Positions 25,922 through 36,362 of a DNA stretch of 64,000 nucleotides are shown piece by piece (position 1 is the stretch's first letter; every line of letters begins with the position of its first letter). The translations under genes and the position numbers were made by a program. Under the pieces are notes generated by a model. That model did not search any database. It had not been told where the DNA came from and worked only from the letters and a program-made list of their open reading frames with translations. The DNA comes from Methylovirgula sp963708155 (GTDB taxonomy: Bacteria; Pseudomonadota; Alphaproteobacteria; Rhizobiales; Beijerinckiaceae): assembly GCA_963708155.1 (NCBI GenBank), contig OY970183.1, positions 744,001 to 808,000 on the forward strand, in the 5' to 3' direction.

Positions 25922-26925
25922 CCAAGTTTCCCCATCGCAACTGCCGTATCCGCCATCCGGTTCGAGAAGCCCCATTCGTTATCGTACCAGGACACAACGC
26001 GCACGAGCGTGCCGTCGATGACCCGGGTCTGGTCGACATGGAAAATGGATGAATGCGGATCATGATTGAAATCGACCGACACATTCGGCGCGTCGGTATA
26101 GCTCAGGATGCCCTTGAGCTCTTGCGCGGCGGCGCGTTTGATCGCGTCGGTGATCTCGCCGGCATTGGTCGGACGTTTGGCGACGAATTTGAAATCGACG
26201 AGCGAGACGTTGGGCGTCGGCACGCGGATCGCCGAGCCGTCGAGCTTGCCCTTGAGTTCCGGCAGAACGAGACCCACCGCTTTCGCCGCGCCGGTCGATG
26301 TCGGGATCAAGGATAAAGCCGCCGCGCGGGCGCGATAAAGATCCTTGTGCATCGTATCGAGCGTCGGCTGGTCGCCCGTATAGGAATGGATCGTCGTCAT
26401 GAAGCCATGCTCGATACCGATCGTATCGTTAAGCACTTTGGCAAGCGGCGCGAGGCAATTGGTCGTGCAAGAGGCGTTCGATACGACGCGATGCTCGGGC
26501 AAAAGCTTGTCGTGGTTGACGCCATAGACCACCGTCAAATCCGCCTCATCGGCGGGCGCTGACACGAGAACACGCTTGGCTCCGGCCTTGAGGTGCGCCG
26601 AGGCCTTAGTCTTCGAGGTGAAGACTCCGGAACATTCGAGCGCGATCTCGACACCGAGCGCGGCATGCGGCAGTTCCGCCGGGTCACGCAGGGCCGTCAC
26701 CTTGATCGGACCGAGGCCGACGTCGATCGTGTCGCCGTCGACTTTGACTTCCCCCGGAAAACGGCCATGCACGGAGTCAAAACGCAGAAGATGGGCATTG
26801 GTTTCGACGGGGCCGAGATCGTTGATGGCGACGACGTTAATATCCCGACGGCCGGACTCGACAATCGCGCGCAAAACATTGCGCCCGATGCGCCCGAAGC
26901 CGTTGATTGCAACATTCACCGCCAT
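25918..26925 (-). CDS. gap: Glyceraldehyde-3-phosphate dehydrogenase, type I
   Basis: A 335-residue NAD-dependent enzyme. The NAD-binding start is MAVNVAINGFGRIGRN. The catalytic Cys is in VSNASCTTNCLAPLAK, and SYTGDQPTLD and SWYDNEWGFSNRM are also standard. The ATG at 26925 follows a strong GAGGAGG-rich ribosome site. It is the first gene of the gap-pgk-fba unit. In many Rhizobiales a transketolase gene (tkt) precedes gap; it is not present here. Confidence 0.97.
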   Translation of the reverse strand: MAVNVAINGFGRIGRNVLRAIVESGRRDINVVAINDLGPVETNAHLLRFDSVHGRFPGEVKVDGDTIDVGLGPIKVTALRDPAELPHAALGVEIALECSGVFTSKTKASAHLKAGAKRVLVSAPADEADLTVVYGVNHDKLLPEHRVVSNASCTTNCLAPLAKVLNDTIGIEHGFMTTIHSYTGDQPTLDTMHKDLYRARAAALSLIPTSTGAAKAVGLVLPELKGKLDGSAIRVPTPNVSLVDFKFVAKRPTNAGEITDAIKRAAAQELKGILSYTDAPNVSVDFNHDPHSSIFHVDQTRVIDGTLVRVVSWYDNEWGFSNRMADTAVAMGKLG

Positions 26926-27466
26926 AAACCTCTGCCTCCTCAAGAACCTTGTGTAGGGCCAGCCCTATAGGCATCCGCTTTTTTGGAAGTCAATTTGACC
27001 AACTGCCGGCGGCAGTGTCAGGCGTAAACCACGCCACGGCAACTCCCCTGGGCATATGCCACCTAGATATGTTAGTTATTTCAAAATGTTAGATGCGAAA
27101 CGCGTCACTCCCCAGCTGGTCCGATCAACCGCGTCCCGCAAGCTGCGCGAAAACCCTTCTCAGACCCGCGCCGAGGCTTATCGGCAATCGCGGTTTTGGT
27201 GAAGTCCCTAATTGGCTATGCCAGCAGGTGATTCCCATAATTTCCTTGCCCCGAAAGACATCTCGCCCCATCCGGCAGCAACAACCGCCGCCTTTATTGC
27301 GTCGCACGCTAACCCCACCTGCCGCACGGCACCGGCGAAAGCAGCGCACTGCTACGATTAAGTATCAGAGCCGCCACATGAATTGACTGTGAATAGTGGA
27401 TGGCTATGGCGTTGACGGCCCCGCCGAAGCAGCGCCTAATCGACAAGTCTTTGAGTTACGACCGAA
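26926..27466. other. 541-base gap where tkt would be expected; no gene seen
   Basis: The gap separates gap (-) from the DUF4164 gene (+). The longest open frame, 27093-27386 (+), lacks family features and has poor composition, so I do not call it. The region is somewhat richer in A+T than its flanks near 27050-27090. Promoters for both divergent units are likely here, but none has clear boxes. Confidence 0.5.
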
Positions 27467-27748
27467 ATGACAACCGCCAATCGACTGGATAACGCATTAA
27501 AACAACTCGCGGTTGCGCTCGATCAACTTGAGGCGGCGTCCGAGCGCCGTCTGAAAGCCGCCGAACAGCGCAGCGACGTGGAAGAGGAATTCGCGGTGTT
27601 GCAGGACGATCGGGCGCGCCTGGCGGTCGAGCTCGACGGCGCGGTCGCCCGCTCTCAATCGCTGGAACTGGCGAACAACGAAGTCGCCCGCCGTCTCGCC
27701 AAGGCGCGGGAGACCATCGAAGAAATGATGTCGCATGTTGTGATGTAG
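27467..27748 (+). CDS. DUF4164 coiled-coil protein
   Basis: A 93-residue protein that is almost wholly heptad-patterned (LKQLAVALDQLEAASERRLK, then LELANNEVARRLAKARETI), so a coiled coil. Small DUF4164 proteins are found immediately before zapA in Rhizobiales, as here with a 17-base gap. A role in cell division is inferred only from this conserved neighbourhood. Confidence 0.82.
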   Translation: MTTANRLDNALKQLAVALDQLEAASERRLKAAEQRSDVEEEFAVLQDDRARLAVELDGAVARSQSLELANNEVARRLAKARETIEEMMSHVVM

Positions 27749-27765
27749 CGTGAGGGGGGCGCGCC

Positions 27766-28134
27766 ATGGCGCAAGTGACTGTCACCATCGCAAATCACGT
27801 CTATCGCGTCGCCTGTGGCGACGGCGAAGAACCACATCTGCGCGGTCTCGCCCGGCAGCTCGATCAGCGGATCGAAAAGCTCAAAAGCGACTTCGGCGAG
27901 ATCGGGGACCAGCGGCTGACGATCATGGCGGCCATCACGGTCGCCGACGAACTGGCCGAGGCCCGCCGGCGCATCGCTGAACTTGAGGTCGAAGTCGTCA
28001 ATCTCAACTCGAAAGAGACCAATCTGGCGAGCGAGCAAGACGAATGGGCCGACAAGCTTGCCGATACGCTCGGCGAAGCGGCGGCGCGGATCGAGCGCGT
28101 CGCCCAAAATCTCAACGGCGCCAGTCGCGGCTGA
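27766..28134 (+). CDS. zapA: Cell division protein ZapA
   Basis: A 122-residue protein with the ZapA start VTVTIANHVYRVACGDGEEPHLR, then LARQLDQRIEKLK and a C-terminal coiled coil. ZapA binds and bundles FtsZ filaments at midcell. It follows DUF4164 directly. The gene after it is addB, not the more usual 5-formyl-THF cyclo-ligase. Confidence 0.9.
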   Translation: MAQVTVTIANHVYRVACGDGEEPHLRGLARQLDQRIEKLKSDFGEIGDQRLTIMAAITVADELAEARRRIAELEVEVVNLNSKETNLASEQDEWADKLADTLGEAAARIERVAQNLNGASRG

Positions 28135-28264
28135 GACTGTTTCGGGCTGGCGCCCGAGATTTCTAAGCGCCTTGAGCGAATTCTATAGAGTTGGCGCAGG
28201 ATTTCCGCGAAAACCCGGTAGGCCCTTTTTGCCTCCCGCACGAAGCGCCGCGCAACGCTGATCC

Positions 28265-31200
28265 ATGCCCCGAAAAAACGTCTTCACCATCGCGCCCGGC
28301 GCGCCCTTTCTCGAATGTTTCGCCGACGCGCTGCTCGACGGCCGCATTGTGCCGGGTTTTTCGCGGGCGTGCGGTCCGTTGGACATGGCGGATGCGACGA
28401 TCTATGTGCCGACGCAGCGCGCGGCACGCGCGCTCGGCGAGGAATTCGCCCGCGCCCTCGGCCGGCCGGCGACCCTGCTGCCGCGCATCCTGCCGCTCGG
28501 CGGCCTTGAGGCAACCGAAACGGATCTGCTCTTCGCGGCGCCCGGCTTCGATGCGCCCACAACGCTGCCGCAGCCTGCGGGCGATATCTGGCGGCGGATG
28601 CAGCTTGCCCGGCTCGTCCATATCTGGGCGAAAGCGCTCCGCGGCGCCATCGTCTCGATCGGCGCAGACGGCGCACATATCACCGACTCGCGCGAGCCTT
28701 GCCTCGTCGGCACTTCGACGACCGACGCCTGGCATCTGGCGGGAGAGCTTGCCGGCCTGATTGACGAGCTGATCATCGAGGATGTCGCCTGGGAAAAGCT
28801 CGATCCGCTCGTTCTGCCGGAGTTCGATCGCTATTGGCGCGTGACGCTCGACTTTCTCAACATCGCCGTCGCGCAATGGCCATCGATTCTCGCCAAACAC
28901 GGCCTCGTCGACGCCGCGCGGCGGCATGTTCTGCTCATTACGGCGCAGATCGCGGAGATCGCAACCGGGCGCGGTAAAGGCCCGGTGATCGCCATCGGCT
29001 CGACCGGCACCAATCGCGCGACGGCGAAACTGCTCGCGGCGCTGTCCGCCGCCCCGCATGGCGCCGTCGTCCTCCCCGGCCTCGATCTCGACCTCGACGA
29101 ACGCGCCTGGGCGCGGATTAACACGGAGGACGCGGGCGATCCGGGCTTCAGCCATCCGCAGGCGGCGCTGCGCCGGCTGCTGCCGATTCTTGGTGTCTCG
29201 CGCGCCGAGGTGACGGAACTCGCCGACCCACCGGCAAATCTCGTCAGCCGCGCGCGCGTTCTTTCCGAAGCGCTACGCCCCGCCGATACGACCGAGGACT
29301 GGCGGGCCTTTCGCGATTCCACGGCCTTCGCCGAAATCGGCCCGGCACTCGCGGATGTCACCCTGATTGAAGCGGCGGACGAACGAGAGGAAGCACTCGC
29401 CCTCGCCATCGGCCTGCGCGAAGTTCTGGAGACGCCGGGCGCAACTGCGGCGCTGGTGACGCCCGACCGGGACCTTGCCCGCCGCGTCGGCGCGGAACTG
29501 ACCCGCTTCGGCATCGAGATTGACGATTCCGCCGGCGAGCCTTTAAGCGCCACCGCCGCCGGTACGCTGGCGCTGCGCGCCGCCGAGGCCGCCAAGTCCG
29601 AAGACGCCGCCGCCCTTGTCGCTTTGCTTGCGCATCCGGCGGCCCGTTTCGGCCTGTCGCGCGCGGAAATCCGAAACCGGGCGCCGCTCTTCGAGATTGG
29701 CCTGCTGCGCCAGGAAGCGCCGCTCTCGAGCTATCCGACGCGCGCTGCCGCCATCGCCGCCGCGCGCGAGGCGGCGAAAGGCCATTTCGCCCACCCGGCG
29801 CAAAAGGCGCTCGGCGACGGAGATTGGGCCGGAATCGCCGATCTGCTTGCGCGCCTCGATGCCGCGCTGGCGCCGCTCAAGGCCATCGACGGCCCCCGCG
29901 ACTTGAAGCCCTGGATCGCGGCGCATCGCGCCGTGCTCGCCGAAATCACGCGCAGCGAAGACGCAGCCTTCGGCGACGATGCCGTGGCGCTCGATGATCT
30001 TTTCGACGCGCTTCTCGAGGCCAATCAACCGGACCTGCTTTTCGACGCGGAGGGCTATGCGATCTTTCTTGCCGAGGTGATGGGCGAGAAGGTGCTGCGG
30101 CGGCCGCGGCGCACACATCCGCGCCTCAAGATTTTTGGTTTGCTCGAAGCCCGGCTCATGCCCGCCGATGTGATGTTGCTGGGCGGCCTCGATGAGGGCG
30201 TCTGGCCGCCACAAGCCCAGAGCGACGCCTTTCTCAACCGGCCGATGCGTCATGCGCTGGGCCTGACGCCGCCGGAGCGCCGCATCGGTCAGACGGCGCA
30301 TGATTTCGTCATGGCGCTTGGCCATCAGCGTGTCGATCCTGAGCCGCGCCCGCAAACGCGACGGCACGCCGATGGTCGAATCACGCTTCGTGCAGCGCCT
30401 CGCGGCCTTAGCGGGCGATGCGTTCAAGGACTGCCGCGAACGCGGCAAATATTATCTCGATCTCGCTCGCGCCATCGACCGGCCGGGCGAGACGCGCGCG
30501 CCCATCGGCCGGCCACAGCCGAAACCGCCGCTGGCGCTGCGTCCGCAACGGCTCAGCGTAACGCGGATCGAAACTCTGCGGCGCGATCCCTATTCGATCT
30601 ATGCCGAATATTGCCTGAACCTGCGGGAGCTGCCGCAGCCGGCCGAGATCGGCGAACGGCGCAATATCGGCTCCTTGCTACATGAAGTGCTGGAAAAATT
30701 CGGCCTGCGCTTCCCGAGCGGCGCGCTGCCGGCGGACGCCGCGGCGATTTTTTCTGCGCTGCTTGAAGACGGCTTTGCGAGCGAGCGCGCCGATCCTGAT
30801 TTCAGCGCCTTCGCCTGGCCACGCCTCAAGGCGGCGGCGCGCTTCTACCTTGACTTCGAGCATCGCCGCCGCGCGAACCTCGCGCGTCTCGATGTCGAGC
30901 TCAACGGCAAGATTACGATCCCGCTTGAGGATGGCACGACATTCACTTTGTCGGCCACAGCCGACCGTATCGAGCATCATACAGACGGCCGCGTAAGCCT
31001 CATCGATTACAAGACGGGCCAGCCACCCGGCATCGAGGAAGTGCGCGTCGGTTTCGCGCCGCAATTGACGCTCGAAGCGGCGATGGCTGCGCGGGGCAGC
31101 TTCGGCCTGCCGCCGGATACGCGGATCGCCGAGGCGATCTATGTGAAGCTCTTCGCGAAAGACGGCGGCGCGGAGCGTGCGCTGATCTTCAAGAAGAGTG

Positions 31201-31385
31201 GCGAGACGCTGAGCGAAGTCGCGGAAAAGCACTTCACCGAACTCGTCGCGCTACTCAACCAGTTTCGCGATGCGGACACACGCTATCCTTCGCGGCCCTA
31301 TCCGAAATTTGCGGCGCGCTACAGCGCCTACGATCACCTTGCCCGCGTCAAGGAATGGGCGGCCGACCGCGAGGACGGGGCATGA
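28265..31385 (+). pseudogene. addB: Double-strand break repair protein AddB, frameshifted
   Basis: Nuclease subunit of the AddAB helicase-nuclease that processes DNA ends for RecA. The start is MPRKNVFTIAPGAPFLECF. The inactivated helicase-like region runs to VMALGHQRV at about 30334. There GTGTCGATCCTG should lack one base (30335): dropping it gives ILSRARKRDGTPMVESRFVQ and the C-terminal half with the nuclease motif SLIDYKTGQPPG. The restored product is about 1039 residues, the family norm. The stop overlaps the addA ATG by ATGA. Iron-sulfur cysteines of Firmicute AddB are not apparent. Confidence 0.9.
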
Positions 31386-34300
31386 GCACCCTCCCGAAAC
31401 AAGTCACCGACCAGCAGCGCAAGGCGTCCGACCCGGGGAAATCGGTCTGGGTTTCAGCCAATGCCGGCTCCGGCAAGACGCATGTGCTGGCGCAGCGCGT
31501 GCTGCGGCTTCTGCTTGCCGGCGTACCGCCGGCGAAAATCCTCTGCCTCACCTTCACCAAGGCGGCGGCGGCCAATATGGCCGGGCGCGTTTTCAAAAAC
31601 CTTTCGGAATGGACGGCGCTCGATGATGCCGCACTCGCCGCGAGGCTGGCCGATACCGGCGCGACGAAAATCGATGCGAAAACACTTGTCTTCGCCCGCC
31701 GCCTTTTCGCCCGCACGGTCGAGACGCCGGGCGGCCTCAAGATTCATACGATCCACGGCTTCTGCGAACGCCTGCTGCATCTTTTTCCCTTCGAGGCCAA
31801 TGTACCGGGCCGTTTCGAAGTGCTCGATGATCTCGGCCAGGCGGAACTGCTCGCCCTCGCGCGGCGCGAGGCTCTGGCCGCGGCCGAACGCGACGAAGGA
31901 GCTTTGGGCGAAGCGCTGCGTACGCTCGCCGCCGAAACCTCGCAGGATGATTTCTCCGCGCTGCTTCAAGAGGCGACAAGACATCGCGCGTTGCTGCACC
32001 ACTACGATGCTGAGGAGGCCGCGCGTGACCTCGGCTGCGCGCTGGAATTGCCGGACGGCACCACGATCGCCACGATCGAAACAGACATGATCGAGGGCGG
32101 CGCCGGCCCGGCGCGCTGGGGAGAGTTTGCCGACTTTCTCGGCGCGGGTCTCAAGACGGACGGCGACAAAGCCGCTTTGTTTCGGCTTGCGGCTGAAGCG
32201 CATAAGCGCGGCGCGCAAAGCCGCGCCGATTGTCTTGAAGCCTATTTCGAGATTTTCTTCACCGCCAAAGGTGAGATGCGTAAAACGCTTGTCACCAAAG
32301 CACTCGCCGCCAGGCGTCCAGATCTCGTCGAAGAGCTGCAGCGGGAGCAAGCGCGCCTCGATAGCCTTCGCGCTTTGCGCAAGGCCGCCGAATGTCTCGA
32401 AAAGTCTCTCGCTCTGACGACACTCGTGGCGGCGATCTTCGACCGTTACGAAGCGCTGAAAGCAATGCGGGGAAAGCTCGATTTCGACGATCTGATCGAG
32501 CGAACGCTGGCGCTCTTCGAGCGTTCGGACGCAAGCTGGGTGCTCTATAAGCTCGATTCCGGCATCGATCATATCCTTGTCGATGAAGCGCAGGACACGA
32601 GCCCGGCGCAATGGCGCATCCTCGAACATCTGGCGAGCGAGTTTTACGCCGGTGCTGGCGCGAGCGACAAGGTGCGCACCTTCTTCGCCGTCGGCGACGA
32701 GAAGCAGTCGATCTTCTCCTTCCAGGGCGCCGCGCCGGATATGTTCCATGAAATGCACCGGCGCTTCGCGGTGAAATTCGCGCAGGCGGGACAGACGTTC
32801 GAATCAGTGCCGCTGAAGACCTCGTTCCGCTCGGTGCCCGCGGTGCTCGGAACAGTCGATCAGGTCTTCTCGACGCCAGCGCATCAGCGCGGGCTCGTCT
32901 CCGCCGATACGTGGATGGGCCATGAGGCGCTGAAACAGAACCAGCCGGGCCTGATCGAGTTCTGGGAGCCGGTTTCGGGGGCCCAAACCCCCGAGGCGGA
33001 CGGCGACAGTTGGAAATTGCCGCTCGACCTCATCGACGAGAGCGACCCCGCGAGCATCCTCGCCCAGCGCGTCGCCAGGAAGATCGCGGCACTCGTCGCG
33101 CCCGCGTCCGGCGAACTCGTCTATGATGGCGATGCCAAAAATTTCCGCCCGATCAGCGCCGGGGACATTCTGATCCTGGTGCGGACGCGCAACGCCTTTT
33201 TCGACGCAATCATCCGCGCCCTGAAGCAGGTGCGCGTGCCGGTCGCGGGCGCCGACCGGCTCGATCTCCTCGCCCATATCGCGGTGATGGATCTGATCGC
33301 CGCCGGCCATGCGGCGCTGCTGCCGCAAGACGATCTGACCCTTGCGGCGGTCTTGAAATCGCCGCTTGTCGGCTTCGACGACGACGATCTGCTGCGGCTG
33401 GCGCCGGGCCGGGCGGGCTCGCTCTTTGACGCACTCGCCGCTTCGGAAGAAGCGAAAGACAAAGCCGCCCATGACACCATCCAGAAATGGCGCACGCGGG
33501 TGGCAGGTTCTGCCTTCGACTTTTACGCCCGGCTCCTGAGCGAGGACGGCGGCCGCCGGGCGATGGAGGCGCGGCTCGGCCCCGAAGCCTGCGACGCGAT
33601 GGACGAATTCCTGCGCCTCGCGCTGCGCGCCGAAAAGGAAGGGACGCGCGCGCTGCCCAGCTTCCTCGCCGAGATCGAGAGCCTCGAACTCTCGATCAAG
33701 CGCGACATGGAATCCGCCGCCGACGCCGTCCGCGTGATGACGGTCCATGCCGCCAAGGGACTTGAGGCCAAGGTCGTCTTCCTGCCCGACACCTGCGGCG
33801 CACCGGGCGGCCGGCACGATTCCAGGCTGCATGTGCTCGACGGCTGCAAGCCCGGCAGCAAAGTGCTCGCCTGGTCGCCGCGGCAGGGCGACGATCCCGA
33901 GGCGGTGGCACGGGCGCGACAGGCGGCGCGCGACGCGGCGGAGGACGAGCATCGGCGCCTGCTCTATGTGGCGATGACCCGGGCGGAGGAGCGGCTCTAT
34001 ATCAGCGGCTTCTACAACAAGATCGAGCCGAACGATCGCGCCTGGGGCCGGATGATCGACGCCGTGCGAGACGAGAAATTCGTCGAAGTCCCGGCCTTCT
34101 GGGATGAGAAGAACGAGACGATCCGGCGCTATGCGGCCCCCGGCACGGTCGAACGCAGGGTGGCGGATGCGCGCCCGGCCCCCGTCGAAGCGTTCGCTTT
34201 GCCCGCCTGGCTCTCGAAACCCGCGGCGCGCGAGGCCGCCCCTGTGCCGCCGCTGCGACCCTCGAACGCCCTCGCCGCCGGAGAGCCCGACGTGCCGCCG

Positions 34301-34825
34301 CCGAGCGCGCAACGCCGCGCCGCAATTCAGCGCGGGCGGCTTGTGCACACGCTCTTGCAATATCTGCCGGAGGTTGAAGCCGAACAGCGCGGCGCAGCGG
34401 CCAAAGCCTATTTGGACTTGCGGGCGCCCGATTATGCAAATGCCGGAGAGTTGATCGCGACGGTTCTAGGCGTGATCGAAGCCCCGGCCCTCGCCGGACT
34501 CTTCGGCCTGCACGCGCGCGCCGAAGTGGCGGTCGCCGGGACCGTGACCTTGCCAAATGGCGCCACCCGCGACGTCCTCGGCCAGATCGACAGGATCGCC
34601 GAATTGGAGCGCGAGGTGATCCTCGCCGATTACAAAACCGGCGCGCCGGTGCCCGCCGCCGCGACGCCTGAATCCTACATCGCCCAGATGGCGCTTTATC
34701 GCGCCCTGCTTGCCCCGCTTTGGCCTGGCAAGCACCTGCGCTGCCTGCTGATTTGGACGGCGGGGGCGGAAATCGCCGAACTTTCCGCAGCGCAGCTCGA
34801 TGCGGCGCTGGCAAGGCTCGCCTGA
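31382..34825 (+). CDS. addA: Double-strand break repair helicase AddA
   Basis: A 1147-residue UvrD-type helicase fused to a RecB-type nuclease. Walker A is SANAGSGKTHV near residue 30 and motif Ia is CLTFTKAAAANM. Motif II is ILVDEAQDTSPAQW near 400, and motifs V/VI appear as VMTVHAAKGLEAKVVFLPD and LLYVAMTRAEERLY. The C-terminal nuclease has EVILADYKTGAPVP. The ATG at 31382 overlaps the addB stop. Intact over its full length, in contrast to addB. Confidence 0.96.
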   Translation: MSTLPKQVTDQQRKASDPGKSVWVSANAGSGKTHVLAQRVLRLLLAGVPPAKILCLTFTKAAAANMAGRVFKNLSEWTALDDAALAARLADTGATKIDAKTLVFARRLFARTVETPGGLKIHTIHGFCERLLHLFPFEANVPGRFEVLDDLGQAELLALARREALAAAERDEGALGEALRTLAAETSQDDFSALLQEATRHRALLHHYDAEEAARDLGCALELPDGTTIATIETDMIEGGAGPARWGEFADFLGAGLKTDGDKAALFRLAAEAHKRGAQSRADCLEAYFEIFFTAKGEMRKTLVTKALAARRPDLVEELQREQARLDSLRALRKAAECLEKSLALTTLVAAIFDRYEALKAMRGKLDFDDLIERTLALFERSDASWVLYKLDSGIDHILVDEAQDTSPAQWRILEHLASEFYAGAGASDKVRTFFAVGDEKQSIFSFQGAAPDMFHEMHRRFAVKFAQAGQTFESVPLKTSFRSVPAVLGTVDQVFSTPAHQRGLVSADTWMGHEALKQNQPGLIEFWEPVSGAQTPEADGDSWKLPLDLIDESDPASILAQRVARKIAALVAPASGELVYDGDAKNFRPISAGDILILVRTRNAFFDAIIRALKQVRVPVAGADRLDLLAHIAVMDLIAAGHAALLPQDDLTLAAVLKSPLVGFDDDDLLRLAPGRAGSLFDALAASEEAKDKAAHDTIQKWRTRVAGSAFDFYARLLSEDGGRRAMEARLGPEACDAMDEFLRLALRAEKEGTRALPSFLAEIESLELSIKRDMESAADAVRVMTVHAAKGLEAKVVFLPDTCGAPGGRHDSRLHVLDGCKPGSKVLAWSPRQGDDPEAVARARQAARDAAEDEHRRLLYVAMTRAEERLYISGFYNKIEPNDRAWGRMIDAVRDEKFVEVPAFWDEKNETIRRYAAPGTVERRVADARPAPVEAFALPAWLSKPAAREAAPVPPLRPSNALAAGEPDVPPPSAQRRAAIQRGRLVHTLLQYLPEVEAEQRGAAAKAYLDLRAPDYANAGELIATVLGVIEAPALAGLFGLHARAEVAVAGTVTLPNGATRDVLGQIDRIAELEREVILADYKTGAPVPAAATPESYIAQMALYRALLAPLWPGKHLRCLLIWTAGAEIAELSAAQLDAALARLA

Positions 34826-34924
34826 CACGGAGCGCCTCGCCTTGACGGTAGGAGCCCTGCTTCCTACCTTGAAGCCACATATCTTCGGGAAAATGGTCCC
34901 CCGGCAAGAGCTCAAGAGGCACTC

Positions 34925-35245
34925 ATGGCCACTGTTAAAGTTACCGATGCCACGTTCAAGACCGAGGTCGAGGGTGCCAAGGAACCCGTCGTTGTCGATT
35001 TCTGGGCGGAATGGTGCGGCCCCTGCAAAATGATCGGCCCGTCGCTCGAAGAGCTCGCTGATGAACTAAAGGGCCAGGTGAAGATCGTGAAGCTGAATGT
35101 CGACGAGAACCCCGGCGTCGCCGGCGCCTTCGGCATCCGCAGCATCCCGACCCTGCTTCTGTTCAAGGACGGCAAGCTCGCCCAGCAGAAGGTTGGCGCC
35201 GCGCCCAAGGGCGAATTGAAGAAATGGATTTCGGCGGCGCTCTGA
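34925..35245 (+). CDS. trxA: Thioredoxin 1
   Basis: A 106-residue thioredoxin with active site WAEWCGPCKM at about residues 28-37, cis-Pro loop IRSIPTLLLFKDG and a normal length. It reduces cytoplasmic disulfides using TrxB. It lies 99 bases after addA, a placement that recurs in alphaproteobacteria, and is followed by a clear terminator. Confidence 0.97.
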   Translation: MATVKVTDATFKTEVEGAKEPVVVDFWAEWCGPCKMIGPSLEELADELKGQVKIVKLNVDENPGVAGAFGIRSIPTLLLFKDGKLAQQKVGAAPKGELKKWISAAL

Positions 35246-35272
35246 CGCTCAACGGCTCACGCCAGATCTGGC

Positions 35273-35298
35273 AAAGGACCTCGCGAGGGGTCCTTTTT
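35273..35298 (+). terminator. Rho-independent terminator after trxA
   Basis: AAAGGACC (35273-35280) pairs with GGTCCTTT (35289-35296) around an 8-base loop and runs into TTTTT. It lies 28 bases past the trxA stop and just before queE. Confidence 0.92.
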
Positions 35299-35324
35299 GC
35301 TTTTTGGCTTCCGGGATCGCGACG

Positions 35325-35957
35325 ATGACCTATGCCGTCAAGGAAATCTACCACACCCTGCAAGGCGAAGGCGCACAGGCCGGCCGTGCCGCCGTCTTTT
35401 GCCGCTTCGCCGGCTGCAATCTATGGTCCGGCCGCGAGGCCGACCGCGCGGCGGCACAGTGCGATTTCTGCGATACGGATTTTATCGGGACCGACGGCCC
35501 CGGCGGCGGCAAGTTTGCTGGCCCCGACGAGCTTGCCGAAGCCATCGCGGCGCAATGGCAGGGCGAGATTGCGCAGGCGCTGGTCATTTTCACCGGCGGC
35601 GAGCCATTGCTGCAGCTCGACGCGCCCTTACTCGCCGCGCTCCATGCGAAGGGCTTTTCCTGCGCGGTCGAGACCAATGGCACTTTGGCCCCGCCCGCGG
35701 GCCTCGACTGGGTCTGCGTCAGCCCCAAGGCCGGGACGTCGCTGGTTCTCACGAGCGGCGATGAGCTGAAACTCGTCTTTCCGCAAGCGGGCCAAGACCC
35801 GGAAAGCTTTTCAGGGCTTGCCTTCCGGCACTTCTTCCTGCAACCGATGGACGGTCCGGCCCAGGCCGCCAACACCGCCCAGGCCGCGGCCTATTGCCTG
35901 GCGCATCCGCGCTGGCGGCTGAGCCTGCAAACCCACAAGCTGATCGGCTTGCCATAA
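35325..35957 (+). CDS. queE: 7-carboxy-7-deazaguanine synthase
   Basis: A 210-residue radical SAM enzyme converting 6-carboxytetrahydropterin to 7-carboxy-7-deazaguanine for queuosine. The cluster cysteines are in CRFAGCNLWSG and QCDFCDTDF, the extended spacing of QueE. Other motifs are the substrate-binding TLQGEGAQAGR, the GGEPLL loop and VETNGTL. I chose the ATG at 35325 (MTYAVKEIYHT); the ATG at 35304 lies too close to the terminator. queD follows 46 bases later. Confidence 0.95.
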   Translation: MTYAVKEIYHTLQGEGAQAGRAAVFCRFAGCNLWSGREADRAAAQCDFCDTDFIGTDGPGGGKFAGPDELAEAIAAQWQGEIAQALVIFTGGEPLLQLDAPLLAALHAKGFSCAVETNGTLAPPAGLDWVCVSPKAGTSLVLTSGDELKLVFPQAGQDPESFSGLAFRHFFLQPMDGPAQAANTAQAAAYCLAHPRWRLSLQTHKLIGLP

Positions 35958-36003
35958 AAGCAGATGCGATAGGCCGCCTCTGCGCGAGTTAAAGATTGAC
36001 CCG

Positions 36004-36360
36004 ATGAAGATCACCCAGGCTTTCACGTTCGAGGCGGCGCATTTCCTGCCGAAGGTCGCGCCGACGCATCGCTGCCGGAATATGCACGGCCATTCCTACC
36101 GCGTCGAACTCAAGCTCGAAGGCCGGGTCGATCCCGAGACCGGTTTCGTCATCGATTTTTTCGAGATCGAGAAGGCCTTCGCGCCGCTCCACGCGCAGCT
36201 CGATCATCATTGTCTCAACGAGATCGCCGGGCTCGAAAATCCGACGGCGGAAAACATCGCCGTCTGGATCTACGAGAAGATCAAGCGCGCGTTGCCTGAG
36301 CTCGCCGGCGTCACCGTCTTCGAGACGCACGACTGCTACGCGGAATACGAGGGGCGCTGA
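36004..36360 (+). CDS. queD: 6-carboxy-5,6,7,8-tetrahydropterin synthase
   Basis: A 118-residue PTPS-family enzyme acting just before QueE. The zinc histidines are in FEAAHFLP and NMHGHSYRVEL, with the catalytic Cys in THRCRNMHGH. LDHHCLNE and the final ETHDCYAEYEG complete the pterin site. queC is not in this window. Together with gluQ at 4585 the cell appears to make queuosine and modify it further. Confidence 0.96.
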   Translation: MKITQAFTFEAAHFLPKVAPTHRCRNMHGHSYRVELKLEGRVDPETGFVIDFFEIEKAFAPLHAQLDHHCLNEIAGLENPTAENIAVWIYEKIKRALPELAGVTVFETHDCYAEYEGR

Positions 36361-36362
36361 AG

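Noticed and set aside
24512..26065. 517-codon plus-strand frame across pgk and gap
   Set aside because: It mirrors two firmly identified genes on the other strand and has no recognisable domain.
27093..27386. 97-codon frame upstream of DUF4164
   Set aside because: Irregular composition, no ribosome site and no family resemblance.
28144..28157. Hairpin CGGGC-TGGC-GCCCG after zapA as terminator or 6S RNA
   Set aside because: The stem is only five pairs with no T run, and the 130-base gap is too short and unstructured for 6S RNA.
32804..34360. 518-codon minus-strand frame inside addA
   Set aside because: Shadow of addA, whose helicase and nuclease motifs are unambiguous.
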